Origin: Paenibacillus jilunlii | Lineage (GTDB): Bacteria; Bacillota; Bacilli; Paenibacillales; Paenibacillaceae | Length of the DNA stretch: 64,000 nucleotides | NCBI RefSeq assembly: GCF_900102965.1 | Contig: NZ_FNGM01000019.1 | Location: 62,001-126,000, forward strand | Direction: 5' to 3' | Shown here: positions 46,331-53,849 of the stretch, piece after piece | How the letters are laid out: each line of letters starts with the position of its first letter | Position numbering within the stretch: position 1 is the first letter of the stretch | Program-made: the position numbers and the translations under genes | The notes under the pieces: generated by a model | What the model was told of the DNA's origin: nothing | Seen by the model: only the letters and a program-made list of their open reading frames with translations | Database searches by the model: none

Positions 46331-47285
46331 AGTTTCCTTCTCTAGGAATGTTAACTACTGTTCCATCTAGGCGATCAAATTCACCTGCAAAAGTTTCTGG
46401 ACTTGGTTCCCCTTGATTAATAAGAGCATGCACAAAAGTATGATAATTAGTGAAGAGTCTCCTGCCTATCTTCAATGGAAGAGGGCCTGGCACAATAGTC
46501 TTATTATGATCTTCACATATCTCTAAGAATGCTAGAGTCCAGTTGTGTTCTTTCAAAGGTGGTAAGATTGCTTTATTTTCAATTTTCCTCCAAATATAAT
46601 CGTAAAGTAGTTCTCCGACACAGAAAATGATACCGTATCCTTTCCATGTCATCATAGCAACATTACCCTTAACTATGAATTGTTCCTGTTGACGTCGCCA
46701 AGCGTTTGTTTCAATAGTTCCAACATTCTTAATCTCTTCTCTTAACATCTCATTGGTTCTGTGTGGATCAGAAGCCCAAAGGGCTAAATGATTTGAAATA
46801 AGCCCCGTGTTGGAAGTTTCTCCACCACCTTGCATTTCTAAAACCACTCTATCAGGCCCAGGTAACTTTGTTTTTCCATTATGAAGAGTCATTACAAAAT
46901 CAGCGCTGTAATTATTCAGGTCATTAGCCTTTATGGAAACTTCTCTTTTTACCGCAACATCACTATAGTTAAGAGTGTCTGAAAATGATGCTCTTGCAAT
47001 GTTTAGTAGCACTTCTTTTTGATATGCTGAGAGAGGCAATTTCAATTTCTTATTTTTGTTTTTAGGGTAAGCAGGATCTGGTATAGTTTTTTTAGAACTG
47101 CATAATCTATTTTCACAAACTATCCATAGTTTTCCTTTATTTCTTATAGAGCATACTGGGACTTTTTTATGGCAGAGCTTACCCTCCATAAAAGGACATA
47201 ATTCATTTTGGCCTGCCGGTTCAATCTTAATAAGGTCTATATCTGTTCTTTGACCTAAATATTCTGCAACAGTTACGCCTGCCAT
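46329..47285 (-). CDS. NotI-family type II restriction endonuclease
   Basis: A 318-residue protein. The N-terminal Cys cluster C30-PF, C38, VPVC45SI plus C57/C62 matches the metal-binding fold of NotI-type endonucleases. The catalytic site is of PD-(D/E)xK type with a Q: D129 in SADFVMTL and E150-x-Q152 in VVLEMQGGGETSNTG. It converges on the C5-methyltransferase, with the Vsr gene divergent on the other side. The target sequence cannot be read, though a Cys-methylated C and a Vsr partner mean it contains C. Confidence 0.85.
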   Translation of the reverse strand: MAGVTVAEYLGQRTDIDLIKIEPAGQNELCPFMEGKLCHKKVPVCSIRNKGKLWIVCENRLCSSKKTIPDPAYPKNKNKKLKLPLSAYQKEVLLNIARASFSDTLNYSDVAVKREVSIKANDLNNYSADFVMTLHNGKTKLPGPDRVVLEMQGGGETSNTGLISNHLALWASDPHRTNEMLREEIKNVGTIETNAWRRQQEQFIVKGNVAMMTWKGYGIIFCVGELLYDYIWRKIENKAILPPLKEHNWTLAFLEICEDHNKTIVPGPLPLKIGRRLFTNYHTFVHALINQGEPSPETFAGEFDRLDGTVVNIPREGN

Positions 47286-47394
47286 ACCTCATCACCTTTT
47301 CTATTAAGTTCCATTTTTCATTATAGCAAATTTCTTTTAATATTATAGAATAATATTAATAATTCGATAGCTTAATTATTTGAGGGGTGAAGAA

Positions 47395-47826
47395 ATGGTT
47401 GACACAGTCTCACGTGAAACTAGAAGTAAGATGATGAAATCGATACGTTCTGTGTCCAAATTAGAATCCATGGTAAGCAAAGATTTATGGCAAAGAGGAT
47501 TACGGTTCAGAAGGAATACTAAAGCCCTACCCGGAAGACCCGATATCTCCATAATAAAGTATAAAATCGTTCTCTTTATAGACTCATGCTTCTGGCATTA
47601 TTGCGATATACATGGTCATTATCCGAAAAGTAACATTGAGTACTGGGAGAAAAAGATAGCGAGAAATAAACAAAGAGATGCTGAAATCACTAGTTATTAC
47701 ATGACAAATGAATGGAACATTCTTCGAGTCTGGGAACATCAATTAAAGGAAGATTACGACCAAACTATTGAGCATATATACAAATTTATTATAAAAGCTA
47801 AAAACAGCAAAGATAGTGCTAAATGA
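47395..47826 (+). CDS. vsr: very short patch repair endonuclease (Vsr)
   Basis: A 143-residue protein that nicks next to T:G mismatches produced by deamination of 5-methylcytosine. Visible family motifs: TRSKMMKSIRS at the start, LPGRPDI, VLFIDSCFWHYC with the active-site Asp, and YWEKKIARNKQRD. The ATG at 47395 has GAGGGGTG in front; an in-frame TTG at 47380 is less likely. It accompanies the C5-methyltransferase, as Vsr genes usually do. Confidence 0.92.
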   Translation: MVDTVSRETRSKMMKSIRSVSKLESMVSKDLWQRGLRFRRNTKALPGRPDISIIKYKIVLFIDSCFWHYCDIHGHYPKSNIEYWEKKIARNKQRDAEITSYYMTNEWNILRVWEHQLKEDYDQTIEHIYKFIIKAKNSKDSAK

Positions 47827-48331
47827 GTGAACTAATTTAGGAAATTAAAACGTAGGAGGAGAATCCCCAAAGTTTGGCTGTCCGTCCTGTAATGGAACCT
47901 TGGGGAGAAAAGAGAAGCCAGCGGACGTGTAATCGCTGGTTAGAAAGTTTATTCACTCGCCAGGGCTTCACAAGAAGGCGGGAGCTTGATGCCATAGGAG
48001 GACTAGGGGGTGGGTTACAGCTAAAAATGTCCTGTTATCGATATCGGGCAGCACACATCTTCTTAGTCACAGACGTAAAAATTTTAATGATATGAAAAAG
48101 CCATCATTGGCAGATTTGTAAGGTGAGGAAGGGCAAGAGAGTTTTTTTCATTCGAAGAAGTTCTACTCAAAATGCTCTACCTAGCACGATGGATTTCACC
48201 TGTAAGCAGACCGAAGTATACCAACCAGGGCGGGATATTGCTTCAGTTCTCCATCTTTTGGACGTGTTGTGTATGTACTTATGCTTATTGCCAAATCACT
48301 TTCAGCAGCAGAGTTATCCTCCACTATCCCT
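47827..48331. other. stretch without a supported gene
   Basis: About 500 bp. TAGGAGGAGAATCCCC at about 47860 looks like a ribosome site, and one frame after it reads FGCPSCNGTLGRKEK before a stop, perhaps the start of a lost zinc-ribbon gene. The remaining frames are short. I see nothing further. Confidence 0.35.
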
Positions 48332-48580
48332 TCACTCACTCTCCCCCAGCAATTCCCCAACAGAAACATCCAGCGCTTTCGCAATGGCAACCACCTCATA
48401 ATCCTGCACGAGCCTATGTTGGCCTTCCAATCGCGATAAACTGGTTGGGCTAATGTCTAAGCCGAAGGTTTGCAACTTGGCGAGGAAATCTTTTTGTTTC
48501 ATACGCTTAACTTTTCGAATGGCTACCACTCGGGTTCCAATGATATTTTTGTCACCCGGTGGCTCTTTGCGATGCTTCAT
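48332..48580 (-). CDS. XRE-family helix-turn-helix regulator
   Basis: An 82-residue single-domain repressor type. MKQKDFLAKLQTFGLDISPT and SLSRLEGQHRLVQDYEVVAI form the HTH and following helix, and ALDVSVGELLGE is the usual end. It is divergent from the Spo0E-like gene, with an operator-like inverted repeat between them, so it probably controls both genes. A decayed copy lies at 44640-44760. Confidence 0.85.
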   Translation of the reverse strand: MKHRKEPPGDKNIIGTRVVAIRKVKRMKQKDFLAKLQTFGLDISPTSLSRLEGQHRLVQDYEVVAIAKALDVSVGELLGESE

Positions 48581-48630
48581 TTCAGTGTCACCTCACAATA
48601 TTAACCAAATTGTATGCGAGGTAAGTATTG

Positions 48631-48682
48631 TTTTAATGCGGATATCGAATTAAAATAAAATAAACCGATAAACGCATTAAAA
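48631..48682. promoter_or_regulatory. operator-like inverted repeat, copy 2
   Basis: TTTTAATGCGGATATCGA and ACCGATAAACGCATTAAAA form imperfect inverted arms around an AT-rich centre, between the divergent XRE and Spo0E-like genes. The outer TTTTAATGCG/CGCATTAAAA arms are identical to those at 44809-44860. Confidence 0.6.
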
Positions 48683-48732
48683 TTTTTATACATCGTCTAC
48701 AGACATAGCTTTTCCAGAAAGGATGAGGTACA

Positions 48733-49230
48733 ATGCAGCACCTGATGCGCAAATATGAGGAAGAAAAGTGCAGGCTGAATGAACTCGGACAGAAATCACT
48801 GGAGCAAGGAATTCCGTTAAGTAGCAACGAAGCAGTACAGGCCCAAAGTCGTAAGGTGGACGAACTCATTAATCGGATGTATCAAGAAAAAAGTGGACAT
48901 GCAGGAACATTTCGTTTGGACTTCTGTCTTGGAGGGGAAATGGTGGGCTTTCCGGCATGGTTTTTGCAGGCGATGCAGAGTCGATTGGAAGAGGTATCCG
49001 CACATATTGAGCATCAATCCGAGCCTAGACAAGCTTTTGAAGAAGAGCGCAAAGCTTTTCAAGCGTTGTTTGCCTCCATGGATATTGCACGAAAGCCAGA
49101 GTTTGAGTATTGGGAGGATAAGCTTTCTTTGAAGCAATCCGTTCTTTACGAACGTCTATATCTACAAGGACTCAGGGATGGAATGCAGCTAGCTAATGCA
49201 TTTGCTGCTCCTTCTGTTCTCTCGGATTAA
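48733..49230 (+). CDS. Spo0E-like phosphatase domain fused to a helical C-terminal domain
   Basis: A 165-residue protein. Residues about 8-52 resemble Spo0E-family aspartyl-phosphate phosphatases: a first helix RLNELGQKSLEQG and a second with QSRKVDELINRMYQ, which fits the family S/Q-x-x-L/V-D-x-L-I-x-x-Y pattern. The rest is helical and ends KQSVLYERLYLQGLRDGMQL. Spo0E proteins are usually 50-90 residues, so the extension is unusual. It could act on Spo0A-P or a similar regulator (inference). AAGGATGAGGT precedes the ATG. Confidence 0.65.
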   Translation: MQHLMRKYEEEKCRLNELGQKSLEQGIPLSSNEAVQAQSRKVDELINRMYQEKSGHAGTFRLDFCLGGEMVGFPAWFLQAMQSRLEEVSAHIEHQSEPRQAFEEERKAFQALFASMDIARKPEFEYWEDKLSLKQSVLYERLYLQGLRDGMQLANAFAAPSVLSD

Positions 49231-49265
49231 GACGGAATCCAAGTATACGTTAACTTTATGTTGGG

Positions 49266-49290
49266 GCTGTCCATGCGACAGTCTTTTTTC
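49266..49290 (+). terminator. terminator after the Spo0E-like gene
   Basis: GCTGTC pairs with GACAGT around CATGC, followed by CTTTTTTC. Confidence 0.6.
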
Positions 49291-49365
49291 TTGGTGTGTT
49301 TGGAAGGGATACATTCCCATTTTATAGAATAACCATTGCAAATCTAGATAATATGAGGTTCTACT

Positions 49366-49590
49366 ATGCTGAAAACTCTATTTTCTCTCTTCACAAAATC
49401 TGATTCTAAGTTGCCACTGCGCAACGCACAAACCTCGAAGCCGAAGGTCGCTTCCACGCGAATTGGCTATGAAGTTAGATTAATTCCGGGAACCTGTTGT
49501 GAATTATCAATCCCCATTACATATTCTTACTTTATGGCCGCACTGGCTATTCCGGACACCGCCAGAGACCAATACCGCCGTCCTCATTAA
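49366..49590 (+). pseudogene. possible 5' remnant of a NERD-domain gene
   Basis: 74 codons start MLKTLFSLFTKSDSKLPLRN and reach KPKVASTRIG, which recalls the N-terminus of Paenibacillus NERD-domain nuclease-related proteins (memory). After RIG the expected ELGEYKI-type NERD core is missing and the sequence becomes unrelated. If right, a recombination cut the gene here. Otherwise it is a small unknown ORF. Confidence 0.35.
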
Positions 49591-49857
49591 CATTTTGCCT
49601 GATTTACCTTTAACCATGCTTATCACGCCCCATCGTTTTTTTCTTACATGAATTAGAATAAGCAAGAGAGCTTACGATTCTCTAAGCTAAGTATTACGAT
49701 TGTCTTACGAAGCCAACAGATAATTTATATCCGGGCTGCTGTACTATAACCTTTCACTATAACCAGCTATCAATTTTAAGTGTTACGTACCTCTAAGTCC
49801 TCCATGCTAGAATTTAAACACAAGAGAAAGAGATGTGTGAGAATAGGAGGACTAACC

Positions 49858-51018
49858 ATGTGCAACAGATTTCAGATCGTAGGTAGCCTGCTGCGTCCGG
49901 CGGAGCTATTAGAATATAAACAGCAAATTGAACACCGGGATGATATCCAGTATCCGTTTTACCAGGACTTTCAGGGATATGAGCAGTGTGAGGCTGAGGC
50001 GATTCAGGCTGTAGTCGAGCAAGAAAGCGAGAATGGGCTGTCCATTCTGACAGATGGGGAATATTCCAAATCGATGTGGCATCTGGACTTTGTCTGGGGC
50101 TTCCAGGGAATTGAGCGTTATATCGCGGATCATGGATACTTCTTCAGAGATACGGACGGAGCTTCCAAATATGAGACTCGAAAAGATATCGGTCTGCGCA
50201 TTATCGGTGAATTGGGTGCGAAGAACCATCATTTCCTTCATGCCTACCGCAAGCTTCAGGCTCTGGCTGGAGACCGCGAGACCAAGTTGTGCGTGCCTTC
50301 TCCGTCCCATATTTTTGGTGAGCTGTCCTGGTCGGATAACATTGGCGGAACAGAAGCGGTGTATAAGGACAGACTTGAGCTGAAGGCCGGTCTGGTTAAC
50401 GCTTATAAGGATTTTGTCCAGGAATTCGCTGCGGCCGGAGGAACCATCCTGCAGTTCGACGATTGCCTATGGGAGCTGTTCGCAGACGACAACCCGAACT
50501 CTCCATATACCGGCGAGCATATCAATCAAGCGGAAGTACAGAAGCTGGCGGCAGAATTTATTGACATCAACAACACAATTATTGATTACGGTCATAGCTT
50601 GGGCCTCAAAATGTGGACGCATAATTGCCGTGGCAACTATGATTCCCGTAATATGGGCGGCGGCTCCTATGCGAAGATTGCGAATCTGTTCTTGAAGCAG
50701 CTCAAATACGACCGCTTCTTCCTGGAATGGGATGATGAACGTGCAGGCTCACTTGAGGCGCTTGCGGTGTTCAAAGATAAGCCGGAGACGGAAATTGTAC
50801 TTGGATTGTTGTCTTCCAAAACAAGTACGCTTGACGATGAGGCCCGTGTAGTTAGAATGCTTGATGAAGCTTCGCAAATCATTAACAAGGATCGCTTATT
50901 GCTTTCTCACCAATGCGGTTTTGCGTCCTGTGATGGCGGCAATGAATTAACGGAAGATGAGCAGTGGGCGAAGATTAGACAAGGACAACAGATTGCGCAG
51001 CAATATTGGGGTAATTAA
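49858..51018 (+). CDS. MetE-like cobalamin-independent methionine synthase C-terminal-domain protein (YxjG/YxjH type)
   Basis: A 386-residue protein. It begins MCNRFQIVGSLLRPAELLEY as in YxjG/YxjH-type proteins and carries ILQFDDCLWELF, MWTHNCRGNYDS and the late LSHQCGFASC, where Zn-binding His/Cys residues lie. These proteins transfer methyl groups to a thiol such as homocysteine, or serve a related sulfur pathway. ATAGGAGG precedes ATG 49858; a frame start at 49780 is upstream of the ribosome site. No S-box or T-box was recognised upstream. A housekeeping-type gene among mobile relics. Confidence 0.88.
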   Translation: MCNRFQIVGSLLRPAELLEYKQQIEHRDDIQYPFYQDFQGYEQCEAEAIQAVVEQESENGLSILTDGEYSKSMWHLDFVWGFQGIERYIADHGYFFRDTDGASKYETRKDIGLRIIGELGAKNHHFLHAYRKLQALAGDRETKLCVPSPSHIFGELSWSDNIGGTEAVYKDRLELKAGLVNAYKDFVQEFAAAGGTILQFDDCLWELFADDNPNSPYTGEHINQAEVQKLAAEFIDINNTIIDYGHSLGLKMWTHNCRGNYDSRNMGGGSYAKIANLFLKQLKYDRFFLEWDDERAGSLEALAVFKDKPETEIVLGLLSSKTSTLDDEARVVRMLDEASQIINKDRLLLSHQCGFASCDGGNELTEDEQWAKIRQGQQIAQQYWGN

Positions 51019-51033
51019 TATTTAACTTATTAG

Positions 51034-51064
51034 ACTGTCGAAGGTATTGTCGACAGTTTTTTTC
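51034..51064 (+). terminator. intrinsic terminator after the MetE-like gene
   Basis: ACTGTCGA and TCGACAGT enclose an 8-nt loop, followed by a run of seven T. Confidence 0.85.
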
Positions 51065-51129
51065 TGTGAACAGAAATTTGTACTTAACATGCGGGATTTC
51101 GGTGACTTGTACAGCAAGTTTACACTGTA

Positions 51130-51179
51130 TACTCAACACATGTGGAGTGCTGTTCCTGTTGGTGAGGAAGGACAAATAG
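51130..51179 (+). other. scar resembling a TrmA/RlmD gene end, copy 3
   Basis: One frame reads YSTHVECC; after a one-base shift the sequence continues LLVRKDK and TAG (51177-51179), which together look like the HVECxxLLVRKDK end of an RNA m5U methyltransferase. The core CATGTGGAG is the same as at window start. It directly follows the MetE-like terminator region. Confidence 0.4.
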
Positions 51180-51342
51180 TAGAGATGTATTGGCGTAGCA
51201 GAGGGATTCAAGATTCTTCTGCTTTTTCATTTGTTTTATACTTGTAATTGGTGTTAAAATTTGTAATACATATTAATAACCAACGTTGTACATACAAAAC
51301 TTTTAGTAAGTACTTTTTACGAATAAAACGGAGGGGATAGAA

Positions 51343-52059
51343 TTGCATCCAATAAATTGCGAAGGGAAATGTTTCACAAAAACTGAACTAATCCATGCCA
51401 ATAAAGCAGCAATTCGTGAAAAAAGAAACCGTCAATTGAATGAAGAGTTTCTAGAAGAGTTACCTGATGAAGGGTTATTTCCAATTGCTCTTGCTTTCGA
51501 TGAACATAACAGAGGGGAAATAAGGGTTCAAATCATATTTGATGAGGAAGGAACTAGAGGCTTTTTGGATTTATCAAAGAATCGATATAACTTACTACCA
51601 GTTGCTATTATTGAAGCAAATGGAATCGTAAACCTAAAATACTCTGGTAAGAGTCCGTATCCAATGGATAGGGAACATGAAGAGAAAGTAGTTAAGAAGG
51701 TGGTTAGAGACCCAAAATTCAGAAAGATAGTTTTAACAGCTTATGATAACCAGTGTGCTATGTGCTACATTAATGATACTTCACTTTTGGTAGCGGCTCA
51801 TATCTTTCCTGCTCGCTTATGTGGTGACGATAGTGTGAATAATGGTATTTGCTTATGTTCAAATCATGATAAAGCATATGAACAGGGGAGTATCCTTGTT
51901 AAACCTAATGGTAAGATTGTTATTCATCGGGGGAATATCGAGGTTAACAACGAATTTATTCGTTTTCCCATGAACAAAAATGAACATCCTTCACAGGAGA
52001 GGATGAGACAGAGATTGAAACTATCTATGGAAAAACAAGGGATCGATGAACTAGAATGA
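51343..52059 (+). CDS. HNH endonuclease domain protein
   Basis: A 238-residue protein with a C-terminal HNH_2-type nuclease: C-A-M-C (about 146-149), VAAHIFPARLCGDD with the first His, NNGICLCSNHDKAYEQG with the Asn and last His. The N-terminal half is beta-rich and may read DNA or modified bases. TTG 51343 follows GGAGGGG; no upstream ATG fits. As a stand-alone gene in a defence-like cluster it may be a restriction enzyme (inference). Confidence 0.82.
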   Translation: MHPINCEGKCFTKTELIHANKAAIREKRNRQLNEEFLEELPDEGLFPIALAFDEHNRGEIRVQIIFDEEGTRGFLDLSKNRYNLLPVAIIEANGIVNLKYSGKSPYPMDREHEEKVVKKVVRDPKFRKIVLTAYDNQCAMCYINDTSLLVAAHIFPARLCGDDSVNNGICLCSNHDKAYEQGSILVKPNGKIVIHRGNIEVNNEFIRFPMNKNEHPSQERMRQRLKLSMEKQGIDELE

Positions 52060-52222
52060 CAACAGGCTCGTATTTCTGAAAATTTTATATACGCATTTTA
52101 CGAACATAAACTATTGAGGTAAGGTTTAAGTTTTTGACTAGGCACTGGGTGGGGGCTACATAAGCAGAAGCTTAGAAGACCACTAAAAATAAACAAAAGG
52201 GCGAGCACGATTTAGCCGCCAT

Positions 52223-52378
52223 TCATCCTACATTTTTATAGTCATGTTCATTAGGAGTCATGATAAGACCATCAAGCATAAAGCTATCTATATCCCCTTC
52301 AATATATGTCAGGAACATAGTGAGCATGTCTGCTGTTTGTGACTTTACCGTCGCCGTTATCTTTAGCCTGTCCTTCCT
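52223..52378 (-). other. small ORF tail downstream of the Rep relic
   Basis: A minus-strand frame reads LKITATVKSQTADMLTMFLT, then YIEGDIDSFMLDGLIMTPNE, and stops at 52223. It looks like a real, small mobile-element gene or the shifted end of the Rep gene, but its start is unclear (first Met at 52327). The remaining part of 52060-52222 shows nothing. Confidence 0.4.
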
Positions 52379-53018
52379 ATTCCTCCCCATTCACGTTTCC
52401 CGCTAGTGATACTTTTCAGTAAGCATCTCAAGCCTGTCATTTCATGTGTATCAGGTATGAAGTGGTATCCTTGCATCTTTTTGAAGTCTTCCCACTCATA
52501 CTCTGTTATTGGCTTTAGTTTGGGCTTGAAGCGGAACTCAATTCTAGTCAGCGGAACAGAATCAATACTTTTCACTTCCTTCAGTTGCTTCTGCTTGTCG
52601 TACTGACATACTGTGCATTGCGAATTGACCGCTCCATAATAAAGCGTTGAGTCATATCGACTAATCTTCAAGTTAGTCGGCGGCGGCAAGAGAAAACAGT
52701 CATCATAAGGGGTAAGGAAGTCCAAAGTAATATCAAGTCTGCTTACCTTCCATCTCTCAGGCTCAATCATGTTGAATATTTCCAATGCTTCAAATGGTGG
52801 GTTAGCAGGATTGAAGGAAAGCATAGCGTTGAAATGGCGGTAAACGTATTGCCTCTTGGGCAGAAGCCACACCGCTAAGGAGTTAGGTTTACTCTGATAA
52901 TAACTATAATGGAAGTAAGGGTTTTTCCTTCTAGCAGGATACAGAGACTTGAAACATGATTGATTTCCTCAACGGTTAGAGAGGTAACATGTCTTAGTTT
53001 ATCTTTGCTGATTCTCAT
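52363..53018 (-). pseudogene. Rep_trans/NicK-like replication initiator or relaxase, frameshifted
   Basis: The main frame holds YFHYSYYQSKPNSLAVWLLP, WKVSRLDITLDFLTPYDD, DSTLYYGAVNSQCTVCQYDK and PLTRIEFRFK. This layout matches rolling-circle initiators/relaxases of the Rep_trans family found in ICEBs1- and Tn916-like elements. The start MRISKDKLRHVTSLTVEE (ATG at 53018) is in another frame, separated by a shift near 52960. The C-terminal part is also short. It is a relic of a conjugative or plasmid-like element. The exact activity (origin nicking) is inferred from family. Confidence 0.6.
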
Positions 53019-53040
53019 ACTTCACGTTCCTTTCTTGATG

Positions 53041-53063
53041 CTCTCCTATTGGCAGTAGGAGAG
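53041..53063. terminator. hairpin with plus-strand T-tract upstream of the Rep relic
   Basis: CTCTCCTA (53041-53048) and TAGGAGAG (53056-53063) form a perfect 8-bp stem followed on the plus strand by TTTTCTTTTT. No plus-strand gene ends here; it may be a leftover or a leader structure for the minus-strand Rep gene. Confidence 0.5.
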
Positions 53064-53193
53064 TTTTCTTTTTGCTCGGGGGGAGGTAATACTTGGTTAT
53101 CACCCCGAAAAATATTCCGTGAATTATTAGGTGTCCTCTAGGGATTGTCGTTCTAAGGTGAGCAAGAATTTTAGATATTCTTATAAGCGAAAA

Positions 53194-53211
53194 GTGGAGC
53201 AATCGCTCCAC
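53194..53211 (-). terminator. terminator of the small HTH gene
   Basis: GTGGAGC (53194-53200) and GCTCCAC (53205-53211) form a perfect stem, followed on the minus strand by TTTTCGCTT, immediately after the stop of the gene at 53215. Confidence 0.7.
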
Positions 53212-53214
53212 CTG

Positions 53215-53439
53215 TCAACCTCTGTATTTCAATTGTTGGAAGTCTTCAAACGAATTGCAGTTGAAGAAAGCTAGCTTGTCTGCTTCCCATATCCGAAAAG
53301 GATATTTCGAGAAGGTTCGTTCGTTTTCAGGTGTAAAGGTTTGTAACCCTCTTTCAGTAAACCTTTTGACCTGTTCAGGTGTTGTTCCAAGTAGCCGTCC
53401 TATTTGTTCAGCAGTGAAGAACCGTTTGTTACCGTTCAT
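53215..53439 (-). CDS. small MerR/excisionase-like DNA-binding protein
   Basis: A 74-residue protein. KRFFTAEQIGRLLGTTPEQV followed by KRFTERGLQTF resembles the first helix-turn-helix and wing of MerR/Xis-type proteins. A GGAGAA site lies before the ATG. It is upstream of the Rep relic in the same direction and is probably part of the same lost element, as regulator or excisionase. Confidence 0.65.
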   Translation of the reverse strand: MNGNKRFFTAEQIGRLLGTTPEQVKRFTERGLQTFTPENERTFSKYPFRIWEADKLAFFNCNSFEDFQQLKYRG

Positions 53440-53487
53440 AGTCCATTTTCTCCTTGTAGTCGTGTAATGACGTATGGATTCATATAC

Positions 53488-53551
53488 CTGCCGCTCCGTA
53501 TATAGGCGAATAGCCGCATATCGTGAATATCACGAATGAGTTGAGCGGCAG
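53488..53551. repeat. nested inverted repeats, possible origin or transfer site
   Basis: CTGCCGCTC (53488-53496) and GAGCGGCAG (53543-53551) are perfect 9-bp arms around a 46-nt loop that itself holds the near-palindrome TCGTGAATATCACGA (53521-53535). Such nested hairpins near a Rep/relaxase gene are typical of dso/oriT sites (inference). The rest of 53440-53849 has no gene. Confidence 0.4.
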
Positions 53552-53641
53552 ATACATTCAGCAATTTCAGCGGCTGTGCCAACGTGACCCTTCAGTTCTC
53601 TCAGATAAAGACATGCCCTAAAAATATTTAGCAAGCAACCC

Positions 53642-53673
53642 CGCTTCAGAGACTATCTCTGAGGCGTTTTTTT
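53642..53673 (+). terminator. strong intrinsic terminator without an evident gene
   Basis: CGCTTCAGAGA and TCTCTGAGGCG form an 11-bp stem with one mismatch, loop CTA, followed by TTTTTTT. No plus-strand coding gene precedes it; a short RNA or lost gene could have ended here. Confidence 0.75.
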
Positions 53674-53849
53674 GTCCTGTGAAGTTATGACGGGTTGTCA
53701 CTCGGCTTTATGACAAGGCTTCTGTTAGGTTGGGGAGGTCCCGGTTCAACCCGAAATACATGAAAGGAGTGGGATTAACCATATTAACGGATATTTTGCT
53801 GGCGATTTTTGACACATCTATCTAGGCATTCAAAACAGGAGGCAGTGTA

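Noticed and set aside
47874..48095. 73-codon ORF after the Vsr gene
   Set aside because: No family resemblance; a neighbouring frame with a CPSC motif stops early, so neither is supported.
49600..49857. possible SAM or T-box riboswitch before the MetE-like gene
   Set aside because: I looked for S-box and T-box core sequences and a leader terminator and saw none.
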